The notes under the pieces are model-generated. The model was not told where the DNA came from, ran no database searches, and saw only the letters and a list, made by a program, of their open reading frames with translations. From assembly GCA_030530845.1 (NCBI GenBank), contig JAUMUE010000005.1:1-59552 (forward strand): a DNA stretch of 59,552 nucleotides, read 5' to 3'. Made by a program: the position numbers and the translations under genes. Below are positions 46,906 through 54,069 of this stretch, piece by piece; position 1 is the stretch's first letter, and each line of letters begins with the position of its first letter. This stretch comes from Limosilactobacillus sp. GTDB taxonomy: Bacteria; Bacillota; Bacilli; Lactobacillales; Lactobacillaceae.

Positions 46906-47121
46906 AGAATTACAATCCCTTTCAATCTAGAATATGCTACAAATTCACAATATTAAGATCAAGAAGCTTTCTACAGATGTAACTAGACCAATTTCCGAAC
47001 AATTATCTAAACCCGTTTATTTTTCTTGCTTAATACGAGTTTTAGAATAACAACCAATCAATATATAGTCAATCGAATTAATGAACTTACATATAATAAT
47101 AATCAAATACGTTCGGAAACT

Positions 47122-48045
47122 TTATTTTGTTAACCAATCATCCACGGCTAACTTAATATCCTGTATTGTGTCCTGTCCACTAACCAAATCAAACCAGTGA
47201 ACGTCCATCTTATTGCGGAACCAGGTCAGTTGACGCTTGGCGTAGTGGCGTGAATCGAGCTTGATCTTATCAATAGCTTCATCCAGGCTGCATTCGCCGC
47301 GGAAGTATGCAAAGAGCTCGTGGTATCCGATTCCCTTCCCTGCTGGTGAATCCTCGCCACCGTTGTCAAAAAGCCACCTAGCTTCGTCGACCAATCCCTG
47401 TTCGATCATGATATCGACACGCTTGTTGATTCGTTCATAAAGGACTGCCCGGTCGGTATTTAATCCGATCAAGAAGAAGTCAATCTGTGTGTCGTCTTGT
47501 GACTGATCCGAGAACTTCTGACCGGTCTTTTCAATTACTTCCAAAGCTCGAATGATCCGGCGACGGTTATTGACCGGGATCTTCTCACATGCGACAGGAT
47601 CAAGCTCGTGGAGGTGGTCCCAGACGAACTGGTTGCCCTTCTCCTCTGCCACGGCATTCCAGCGCTGACGAATCTGCTCGGACTCTTCATCGAAATGGTC
47701 GTTACCCAGACTCAAGTTGTCAGTGATGGCTTGCAGATAAAATCCAGTCCCGCCGGCAATGATCGGAAGCTTATCACGTCCGGAAATGTCATCGATCCAG
47801 CGAGTAGCTTCCTGCTTGAAGCGAGCAGCAGAATAGCGTTCACCCAAGTCACAAATGTCAATCAGGTGGTGTGGAACCCCGTCCATCTCATCTGGTGTCA
47901 CCTTTGCCGTACCAATGTCGAGCTTGCGGTAGACCTGCATGGAATCACCAGAGATCACTTCTCCATTTTCTTCTTGGGCCAATTTAATTGAGAGTGCCGT
48001 TTTACCGACAGCCGTGGGACCCACAATTGCAATTACTTTGATCAT
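47122..48045 (-). CDS. miaA: tRNA dimethylallyltransferase MiaA
   Basis: MiaA adds a dimethylallyl group to A37 of UNN-decoding tRNAs. The 307-residue protein starts with the P-loop IVGPTAVGKTALS and has GDSMQVYRKLDIGTAK, VPHHLID and the C-terminal KRQLTWFRNK. It is divergent from the DUF3042-type peptide. Confidence 0.97.
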   Translation of the reverse strand: MIKVIAIVGPTAVGKTALSIKLAQEENGEVISGDSMQVYRKLDIGTAKVTPDEMDGVPHHLIDICDLGERYSAARFKQEATRWIDDISGRDKLPIIAGGTGFYLQAITDNLSLGNDHFDEESEQIRQRWNAVAEEKGNQFVWDHLHELDPVACEKIPVNNRRRIIRALEVIEKTGQKFSDQSQDDTQIDFFLIGLNTDRAVLYERINKRVDIMIEQGLVDEARWLFDNGGEDSPAGKGIGYHELFAYFRGECSLDEAIDKIKLDSRHYAKRQLTWFRNKMDVHWFDLVSGQDTIQDIKLAVDDWLTK

Positions 48046-48144
48046 TATTTACATCCTTAAAGACAAATTTTTTCAAATGACTGGTAAAATACCGCTCAGT
48101 CGATCATAATAGAAGTATGCTAACAACAAAAGGAGGAACACCCA

Positions 48145-48321
48145 ATGAAGCAAACTACTAAGGGTTTCTTGATCGGAACTGCATCTACTTTAGCCGCCCT
48201 TGTTAGCGGAGCAGTTGCTTTCCACAAAACCGTAGTCAAACCAGTCGAAGAGGAAGAAATTAAGTTTGATGAAAACCGGCGTGCTGCCACCCGGAAGAAT
48301 CGTTCATCTCACCAATTCTAA
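48145..48321 (+). CDS. DUF3042 family small membrane protein
   Basis: A 58-residue protein with AGGAGGA before the ATG. It starts MKQTTKGFLIGTASTLAALV, one membrane segment, followed by VVKPVEEEEIKFDENRRAA and a basic tail. This layout (GFLIGT, then P-[IV]-EE, then EENR-[RK]A) is that of DUF3042, a family common in lactobacilli. Function unknown. Confidence 0.85.
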   Translation: MKQTTKGFLIGTASTLAALVSGAVAFHKTVVKPVEEEEIKFDENRRAATRKNRSSHQF

Positions 48322-48340
48322 ACACTCTTTATTATAAACG

Positions 48341-48379
48341 AAAAAGGCACAGCAACAAATCCAGTTGCTGTGTCTTTTT
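48341..48379. terminator. bidirectional terminator
   Basis: GGCACAGCAAC pairs with GTTGCTGTGTC around AAATCCA, with A-run and T-run flanks, between the convergent DUF3042-type and rhodanese genes. Confidence 0.88.
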
Positions 48380-48381
48380 GA

Positions 48382-48795
48382 TTAGTATTTCGCTTTCTTG
48401 GTCTTGCCATCCCATTCACGGTAACCGTTTTTTAAGATGTACAAGTCCTTGTAGCCCTTCTTTGCGAGAAAGGCTGCAGCTTGCGTACTCAAAGTCATTG
48501 TCTCATCGTACATGTAAACGGGCATGTCCTGACGTAATTCACCAAATTGTTGGCGAAGGTAAACGTAAGGTAAGCTCCGTGCACCTAAGATATGACCAGC
48601 CTTGAAGTCATTTGCTTGACGAAGGTCGATTACTTGAGCCTTGCGCATCCCATTACGGAAGTCTTCTTGGCTCAAAACAGTAGCGTAGTGCTTACGACGC
48701 CAACTGTTGAAAGCCCAGGTAATCAGCCATGCCAAGATCAAGATAATAATAACAAGGTTGAGTGTTAAGAGTCCTTTACTAACACCAAGTACCAT
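48382..48795 (-). CDS. membrane-anchored rhodanese-like protein, no active-site cysteine
   Basis: A 137-residue protein with one N-terminal membrane helix (about 8-28) and a rhodanese domain: VIDLRQANDFKAGHILGARSLPY near 54-76 and YKDLYILKNGYREW at the end. The active-site loop, normally Cys-x5-Arg/Ser, reads VYMYDETMTLS, so the catalytic cysteine is missing. It resembles YqhL-type proteins. It is probably non-catalytic. It lies downstream of glk. Confidence 0.9.
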   Translation of the reverse strand: MVLGVSKGLLTLNLVIIILILAWLITWAFNSWRRKHYATVLSQEDFRNGMRKAQVIDLRQANDFKAGHILGARSLPYVYLRQQFGELRQDMPVYMYDETMTLSTQAAAFLAKKGYKDLYILKNGYREWDGKTKKAKY

Positions 48796-48816
48796 AGGGC
48801 GTTCTCCCTTTCAATA

Positions 48817-49785
48817 TTATTGGAATTGACGAGCTAATGAAGCGGCACCGATAACACCGGCATCATTACCCAATTGAGCTAACTTCAGCTTGGTTGAAGT
48901 ACGAACTGTTGGGAAGGCGAACTTTTCAAAGTTTTCTTGAACGCGGTTGAGCAGGAATTGACCGGCTGCTGAAACCCCACCACCGATAACGAGGTATTCT
49001 GGGTTCAAGGCGTTTGAAAGGTTAGCACTTGCCAAACCAAGGTAGAAGGCCATCTTGTCAACAACCTTGTTAGCAAGGTAGTCGTTTTCCTTAGCGAGGT
49101 CAAAGACGATCTTTGAAGTGATTTCGTCACCGTTGTCGATCAATGACTTCAGCTTGCTGTTGCCTTCGTATTCTTCTGCCAAGTCTTGTGCGAGGTGAAC
49201 AACACCGGTAGCTGAAGCATATTGTTCAAGACAACCGTGGTTACCACAAGTACAAAGGTAGCCATCTGGTTCAACGATCATGTGACCAACTTCACCACCG
49301 GCACCAACTACACCGTGTACGAGGCGGCCGTTGGAGATGATACCCCCACCGACACCAGTACCAAGGGTGATGAAGGCAACGTCATCACCTTCGTTACCTG
49401 CACCCTTCCAGCGTTCACCGAGACCAGCAACGTTTGCGTCGTTGTCCAATGCAAACTTCATACCAGTACCCTTTTCGATTTGTGACTTAACTTCTTGAGT
49501 AGTCTTCCAGTTCAAGTTGTAAGCACCAACAACAGTACCCTTGTCTCGATTGATAGTACCTGGAGTACCCATACCGATACCAACGAATTGATCTGGGGTC
49601 ATCTTGTAAAGTTCAAGATGGTGGTTGATTGAATCAATAATGTCAGGAACAATGTGGGAACCTTCATCTAAAATGTTAGTACGGATTGACCACTTTTGTT
49701 GAATTTCACCATTTTCAGTAAGAATTGCAAACTTGATTGTAGTACCACCGAGGTCCACACCAAATAATTTCTTTGCCATTATCAT
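48817..49785 (-). CDS. glk: ROK-family glucokinase
   Basis: Glucokinase phosphorylates intracellular glucose. The 322-residue product starts MIMAKKLFGVDLGGTTIKFA (phosphate-binding DLGGTT). It has DNDANVAGLGE with the catalytic Asp, ITLGTGVGGGI, and the ROK zinc motif CTCGNHGCLEQ. Start chosen at 49785 (AGGAG five bases upstream); ATG at 49779 is the alternative. It sits in the yqgQ-glk order typical of Firmicutes. Confidence 0.96.
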   Translation of the reverse strand: MIMAKKLFGVDLGGTTIKFAILTENGEIQQKWSIRTNILDEGSHIVPDIIDSINHHLELYKMTPDQFVGIGMGTPGTINRDKGTVVGAYNLNWKTTQEVKSQIEKGTGMKFALDNDANVAGLGERWKGAGNEGDDVAFITLGTGVGGGIISNGRLVHGVVGAGGEVGHMIVEPDGYLCTCGNHGCLEQYASATGVVHLAQDLAEEYEGNSKLKSLIDNGDEITSKIVFDLAKENDYLANKVVDKMAFYLGLASANLSNALNPEYLVIGGGVSAAGQFLLNRVQENFEKFAFPTVRTSTKLKLAQLGNDAGVIGAASLARQFQ

Positions 49786-49818
49786 ATTCACTCCTAAAAA
49801 ATATTTTTTCAAAGACGG

Positions 49819-50040
49819 TTACTTGGTTCGCCGTTCTTCTTCACGATGTTCTTTGCGCAATACAATTTTTGCCTTCATGTAGGTATCACGGTCGACAACA
49901 CCGGCTCGGTAAAGGTTATCAAGCTCGATTGCCATAAGTTCAATGTCGTATAACCGTTTTCCCACATATACATAGACATTAAATTGTTTCAGTAATTGTT
50001 GGACGTCATATAACGTCCGGTATTCACGTGGTAGTGCCAT
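49819..50040 (-). CDS. yqgQ: YqgQ family protein (DUF910)
   Basis: A 73-residue helical protein containing TLYDVQQLLKQFNVYVYVGKR and LMAIELDNLYRAG, the YqgQ family signature. It is encoded between a rhomboid gene and glucokinase, as in Bacillus. Likely nucleic-acid binding by family, not shown. Confidence 0.93.
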   Translation of the reverse strand: MALPREYRTLYDVQQLLKQFNVYVYVGKRLYDIELMAIELDNLYRAGVVDRDTYMKAKIVLRKEHREEERRTK

Positions 50041-50044
50041 GTCA

Positions 50045-50704
50045 TCAGCTCACTTTTAAGAATAAAACTACCAGGCCTAACAGTAAGACGATGGTGGCGA
50101 TGAGACGCTCCACACGATTGACCTGACCAATCTTCGGTGCACCGACTGTGTAGGCTACTAAGAACCCACCGACAAGCCCACCGAGATGGCCGGCTAAGTC
50201 AATACCAGGCACCATTAAGTCGGTCACGATATTCAGAACGACCAGTACAAGAAACTGGCGACTGAGGTAGCGGATCGCCGGGTATTCACGGAATGTCAAT
50301 CCCAGCATAATAAATGCACCAAACATACCGAATATCGCTGTGCTGGCTCCTGCTGACAAGCTCATCGGCAGCAGGTATGCACTCAGCAAGTTACCCGCAA
50401 GCGCACTAGCAAGGTAAATCACAAGCATCCGCCAGTGTCCAAAGAGCTGCTCAATGTAAATCCCAATAAAATACAGCGTGATGCTATTGATCAGGATATG
50501 GGCAAACCCAATGTGGACAAAGACCGGTGTCAGCAGTCTCCACCACTCACCCGCCTGTACTAGCTGTGTGGATAAAGCTCCAAACTTGAGTAGTACTAAG
50601 TTGTTGGTGGAACCGCCCGCCAAGGTCATCAAGATGAAGACAATCACTTGGATGGTGACCAGGACAGTCGTCACCGGATTGTTCTTCCAAGAATTAGCTC
50701 TCAT
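50045..50704 (-). CDS. rhomboid family intramembrane serine protease
   Basis: A 219-residue membrane protease with six to seven hydrophobic segments. The catalytic serine lies in SAGASTAIFGMFGA (about 116-129), the histidine in LAGHLGGLVGGF, and the conserved H-x3-N of segment 2 in HILINS. It follows the 5-formyltetrahydrofolate cyclo-ligase gene by 3 bases, and precedes yqgQ and glk, as in Bacillus (gluP). Confidence 0.94.
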   Translation of the reverse strand: MRANSWKNNPVTTVLVTIQVIVFILMTLAGGSTNNLVLLKFGALSTQLVQAGEWWRLLTPVFVHIGFAHILINSITLYFIGIYIEQLFGHWRMLVIYLASALAGNLLSAYLLPMSLSAGASTAIFGMFGAFIMLGLTFREYPAIRYLSRQFLVLVVLNIVTDLMVPGIDLAGHLGGLVGGFLVAYTVGAPKIGQVNRVERLIATIVLLLGLVVLFLKVS

Positions 50705-50707
50705 AGG

Positions 50708-51262
50708 CTAATCCTCCTCTAGCATTATCACGCGATCAACCATTTGATCATGCTCTTCGTGTAGCCATTCGTCGGCGGATGCCAGCTGGGTAGTCAGGGC
50801 CATGGAGATCGTCTTACCAGAGTACTTCTCTAGGTAACGATCATAATAGCCACCGCCGAATCCCAGGCGCCTGCCATCCGGCGTAAAGGCAACTCCTGGG
50901 ACGACCATTAAGTCAATCTCGTCAGGGCTAAACACCCGTCCATCCTGAGGCTCAAGAACGCCAAAAGCTGTCTCAACGAAAGCTGTGTCTTCCCTTAACT
51001 CAACGAACTCCATCTGCCGGTGAGGTAAGGTCCGTGGAACCACTACTGTCCGACCTTCATGACGTGCATGAAGAATTAGTGGCGCCGTATCAATCTCGAA
51101 TGACTGGCTCATAGTCAAGGCAATCACCTTGGAGCGTAGCCACTCTGGTTGATTGAATAATCTGGATGCTAAGGTCTTCTGTTCTTTCAGGCGGGTATTA
51201 ACATCCAATTGCTGAAGCCGGGCAATATAGGCTTGACGCAGTTCTGATTTTGAATACGTCAT
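50708..51262 (-). CDS. 5-formyltetrahydrofolate cyclo-ligase
   Basis: This enzyme converts 5-formyltetrahydrofolate to 5,10-methenyltetrahydrofolate with ATP, returning it to the folate pool used by FolD and Fmt. The 184-residue protein has the characteristic GRRLGFGGGYYDRYL motif (about 131-145) and the N-terminal SKSELRQAYIARL. First gene of the rhomboid-yqgQ-glk cluster. Confidence 0.95.
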   Translation of the reverse strand: MTYSKSELRQAYIARLQQLDVNTRLKEQKTLASRLFNQPEWLRSKVIALTMSQSFEIDTAPLILHARHEGRTVVVPRTLPHRQMEFVELREDTAFVETAFGVLEPQDGRVFSPDEIDLMVVPGVAFTPDGRRLGFGGGYYDRYLEKYSGKTISMALTTQLASADEWLHEEHDQMVDRVIMLEED

Positions 51263-51291
51263 CTTCTACAATCTCCCCTTTTGCTCTTTAA

Positions 51292-51305
51292 TACAAACGG
51301 TTTCA
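51292..51305 (-). promoter_or_regulatory. cre-like site
   Basis: TGAAACCGTTTGTA on the minus strand matches the CcpA catabolite-responsive element pattern TGWAANCGNTNWCA at all but two defined positions. It lies just downstream of the -10 of the 51313-51341 promoter. Confidence 0.4.
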
Positions 51306-51312
51306 TGTAAAT

Positions 51313-51341
51313 ATTATCACCGCTTCTCACACTTTTTGCAA
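51313..51341 (-). promoter_or_regulatory. promoter of the cyclo-ligase-glk cluster
   Basis: TTGCAA (51336-51341), 17-base spacer, GATAAT (51313-51318) on the minus strand. Confidence 0.6.
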
Positions 51342-51428
51342 GCGTTTTTTTAAATTCGGCAGGCCAAACAATCGCCCGTCGTTAGCGGAATATCAGTAAT
51401 TTAAACGTTGTAAAGGAAATCTAGAAAC

Positions 51429-51466
51429 AAAAAGATCCTGCCACAGCTTAATGCTATGACAGGATC
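51429..51466 (-). terminator. rpmG terminator
   Basis: On the minus strand GATCCTGTCATAGC pairs over 14 positions with GCTGTGGCAGGATC (two wobble pairs), then five T. Confidence 0.88.
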
Positions 51467-51478
51467 GATGAAACTAAA

Positions 51479-51628
51479 TTACTTAGTTTCGCGGTGTAAA
51501 GTCACCTTTTGTTCCCGTGGGCAGTACTTGTTTAATTCAAGACGGTCGGGATTGTGACGACGGTTCTTACTAGTCAAGTAAGTCCGTTCGTGGCAATTAG
51601 TACATTCAAGTGTAATGTTGACACGCAT
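51479..51628 (-). CDS. rpmG: 50S ribosomal protein L33
   Basis: A 49-residue L33 starting [20 protein letters not shown] and ending [25 protein letters not shown] precedes the ATG. It has the first CxxC pair but only one Cys of the second, so it may not bind zinc fully. Multiple L33 copies are common in lactobacilli. It is transcribed alone. Confidence 0.95.
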   Translation of the reverse strand: MRVNITLECTNCHERTYLTSKNRRHNPDRLELNKYCPREQKVTLHRETK

Positions 51629-51667
51629 GAGTCAAAACCTCCAAACATTATTTTAATCTTTAACTTG

Positions 51668-51696
51668 GTTATATAACGTAACCCTAACTCGTACAA
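51668..51696 (-). promoter_or_regulatory. rpmG promoter
   Basis: TTGTAC (51691-51696), 17-base spacer, TATAAC (51668-51673) on the minus strand. Confidence 0.6.
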
Positions 51697-51768
51697 CTAT
51701 ATCATTAATTACTCGTTTTGGCTAGTGGTTTGCCCAAGATTGTTAAGGAAATTTCCTTGACAGAATGA

Positions 51769-53859
51769 TTAATTATCGCTGTCACTGACTGACTTAGAGC
51801 TTTTCACGGTCTTCCAGTACGCTTGGAAAATTTGCTTAGCCATGGTTATGTTGGCCCCACTCTTATCGTTTGTTGAACCAGGAATAGCTAATGCAACAAC
51901 TACTTGTGGGTTCTTAGATGGTGAGAAACCTGCGAAACTCAATGTCGTGGTTTCGTGACCTTCTGAGACAGTTTGGGCAGTACCAGTCTTACCTGAAATT
52001 GATGGTTTTTCAGACTTAAGTGATGAACCAGTAACGTAACGGTTAGTACCGTGAGTAACTTGGTAAAGACCCTTCCAGACCAATTCGAAGTATGACTTTG
52101 GTGCTGGAATGACTTGTTGTACTTGTGGTTGGGTCGTGTATTCTACAGCACCGAGCTTACCGTTGCTCTTGGTACCGCGGATTTGTGAAACAATATATGG
52201 GCGCATCCGGTTACCACCATTTGCGATTGTTGACATGTATTGTGCCAACTGGATCGTGGTGTATCCGTCGTAGTTACCATAGGACAAATCCAGTGCAGAT
52301 CCGACGTGTTTCTTATCTGAAGCACCCTTGTACCCAGTGGTTTCACCAGGAATATCAATCCCCGTCTTTTGTCCGAGACCAAACATATTGAAGTAGTAAC
52401 GAGCCTTTTGGAAAATTGATGGCTTCAAGGTCAGCTTACCGTTGGCCGTGTAGTTCATACCACCCATCTTCATGATTAATTGCATCATGTAGGAGTTGGA
52501 TGAAACTTCCAGGGCAGTCGCAGCATCAACCGCCATATCAGCACTACCAGTAGAGTTGAACCAGGAACTCTTTTGCGAAATTCCTTCAACCTTGATTGGC
52601 TTATCAGTCAGGGTGTTGTTTTCCGGTGTAATCACCTTGGACATCAAGGCACCCATCACCATCGCAGGCTTAACAACAGACCCCATTGTGATTGGTTGGT
52701 TGATCACACCAAGTGGATTGGTGGTCTCCTTACCAGTCTTGGTGTTACGGCTAATCCCCGCCATTGCGTAGATCGCACCAGTATTTGGATTCATAACTAC
52801 CGCATAAACACCAGATGAGTAGCTCGTACCTGCTGCTGAATAGTTCTTTTCCAGGATTTCTTGGACCTGCTTTTGGAACTTCGAATTAACGGTCAGAACC
52901 AGGTTACTACCCTTTTCACCTGCGTACTTAACGGTTTCCTTTGTCACATTGTTACCATTGGTAGTAACCTCTGTCTGTGACTTAGAACCGGCCATAGTAG
53001 CTTGGAATCCCTTTTCCAGGTAGGATTGACCGACGCTATCGTTACGTGAATACCCTTCTGATAAGAGCGAATTGATCGAATCACTAGGCAACCCAGTCGT
53101 GGAAACTGTACCGGTCAGGGCTTGGATTTCGCTACCTTCTGGGTAATTCCGCGTCCAGGAAGTACCAATCTTAACACCCGGCATTTGGCTCAGGTGTTCA
53201 CCGACTTCGGCTAATTCCTTAGCGCTGACGTTCTTTTCTTTAATATATGTTGTTGACAACGCGTAGGCACCGCTCATGGCAGCGTAAATCCGGGCGTTGT
53301 TTTTTTGTTGACTCGTTAATTCCCATGCTGATGGGTGCTTAGAAAGGTAATCTAAGGCCTTATCATACTTGGTATCTTCGGAGTCAGTATCTGAAGTCTT
53401 AACGTGCTTCAAGACGCTCTTGAGACGGCCAGAATCAGCGAGGTAGTAATCCTCCTCATTCCGGTCCGTCAAACGGGAGTCCTTGTTTGAAACCTTCAGA
53501 TAGCGTCCCAAGCGGTTTGCAATCTTGTAGAGGTCTTGTGATGAGACGTTAGAGCCCTTGGTATACGTGATTGCTTGGTGTGATTGGTTACCAACCAGGA
53601 CCTTGCCTTGGGAATCGTAAATCATCCCCCGCTGGACATTGTTGGTCTGAATAGTGGTATCTGACCGCTTAACTTCGGCCTTAAATGATGTCCCATTCAA
53701 GACTTGTAGGTAGAACAAACGTGCCGCTAAGATCAGCAGCAGGATGCCGACAACCCACAACAAGAAGTTTAAGCGAAACGGAATGATTGATTGTGCATTT
53801 CGACTTTTATTACTACGACGAGAACTAACTGCAGCTCTCATTCGATCAAAGACTTTCAA
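51769..53859 (-). CDS. pbp2b: class B penicillin-binding protein (PBP2b-type transpeptidase)
   Basis: A monofunctional D,D-transpeptidase that cross-links peptidoglycan. A cytoplasmic N-terminus and one membrane helix (FLLWVVGILLLILAARLFYL) are followed by a dimerisation domain and the transpeptidase domain. That domain carries the active-site tetrad SVVK (in MGSVVKPAM), SSN (in EVSSNSYMM) and KTG (in SGKTGTAQ). I place the start at TTG 53859, 696 residues, because AAGGAG lies 9 bases upstream. The in-frame ATG at 53877 overlaps that site and has none of its own. rpmG lies downstream, a pairing seen in lactobacilli. Confidence 0.93.
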   Translation of the reverse strand: MKVFDRMRAAVSSRRSNKSRNAQSIIPFRLNFLLWVVGILLLILAARLFYLQVLNGTSFKAEVKRSDTTIQTNNVQRGMIYDSQGKVLVGNQSHQAITYTKGSNVSSQDLYKIANRLGRYLKVSNKDSRLTDRNEEDYYLADSGRLKSVLKHVKTSDTDSEDTKYDKALDYLSKHPSAWELTSQQKNNARIYAAMSGAYALSTTYIKEKNVSAKELAEVGEHLSQMPGVKIGTSWTRNYPEGSEIQALTGTVSTTGLPSDSINSLLSEGYSRNDSVGQSYLEKGFQATMAGSKSQTEVTTNGNNVTKETVKYAGEKGSNLVLTVNSKFQKQVQEILEKNYSAAGTSYSSGVYAVVMNPNTGAIYAMAGISRNTKTGKETTNPLGVINQPITMGSVVKPAMVMGALMSKVITPENNTLTDKPIKVEGISQKSSWFNSTGSADMAVDAATALEVSSNSYMMQLIMKMGGMNYTANGKLTLKPSIFQKARYYFNMFGLGQKTGIDIPGETTGYKGASDKKHVGSALDLSYGNYDGYTTIQLAQYMSTIANGGNRMRPYIVSQIRGTKSNGKLGAVEYTTQPQVQQVIPAPKSYFELVWKGLYQVTHGTNRYVTGSSLKSEKPSISGKTGTAQTVSEGHETTTLSFAGFSPSKNPQVVVALAIPGSTNDKSGANITMAKQIFQAYWKTVKSSKSVSDSDN

Positions 53860-54021
53860 CGGAACATTCTCCTTCATTAGCTAATGAATATTATTTTATC
53901 AAATTTTGGCTTTTTGCGCAGTCCAAAGCCATTACTAACAAATTGAATAATACTCTTTATTGGCCGAAAAATGAACTGTTTCGCAAGTGATTTTACAAAA
54001 TTTGAATTTTTTATTCAAAAA

Positions 54022-54058
54022 GAAAAAGGGCTCCATTTTTTCAAATGAAGTCCTTTTC
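54022..54058 (-). terminator. terminator after the Mub-type adhesin
   Basis: On the minus strand AGGACTTCAT pairs with ATGGAGCCCT (with mismatches or wobbles), followed by a T-run, just past the adhesin stop. Confidence 0.7.
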
Positions 54059-54069
54059 CCGATTAAGGA

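Noticed and set aside
46906-47121. GlnR operator upstream of glnA
   Set aside because: I checked both strands for TGTNA-N7-TNACA and found no convincing match.
54001-54019. TTTGAAT-TTTTT-ATTCAAA palindrome as a terminator or operator
   Set aside because: It is AT-only except for two G/C pairs, within an AT-rich gap, and the real terminator lies right beside it at 54022-54058.
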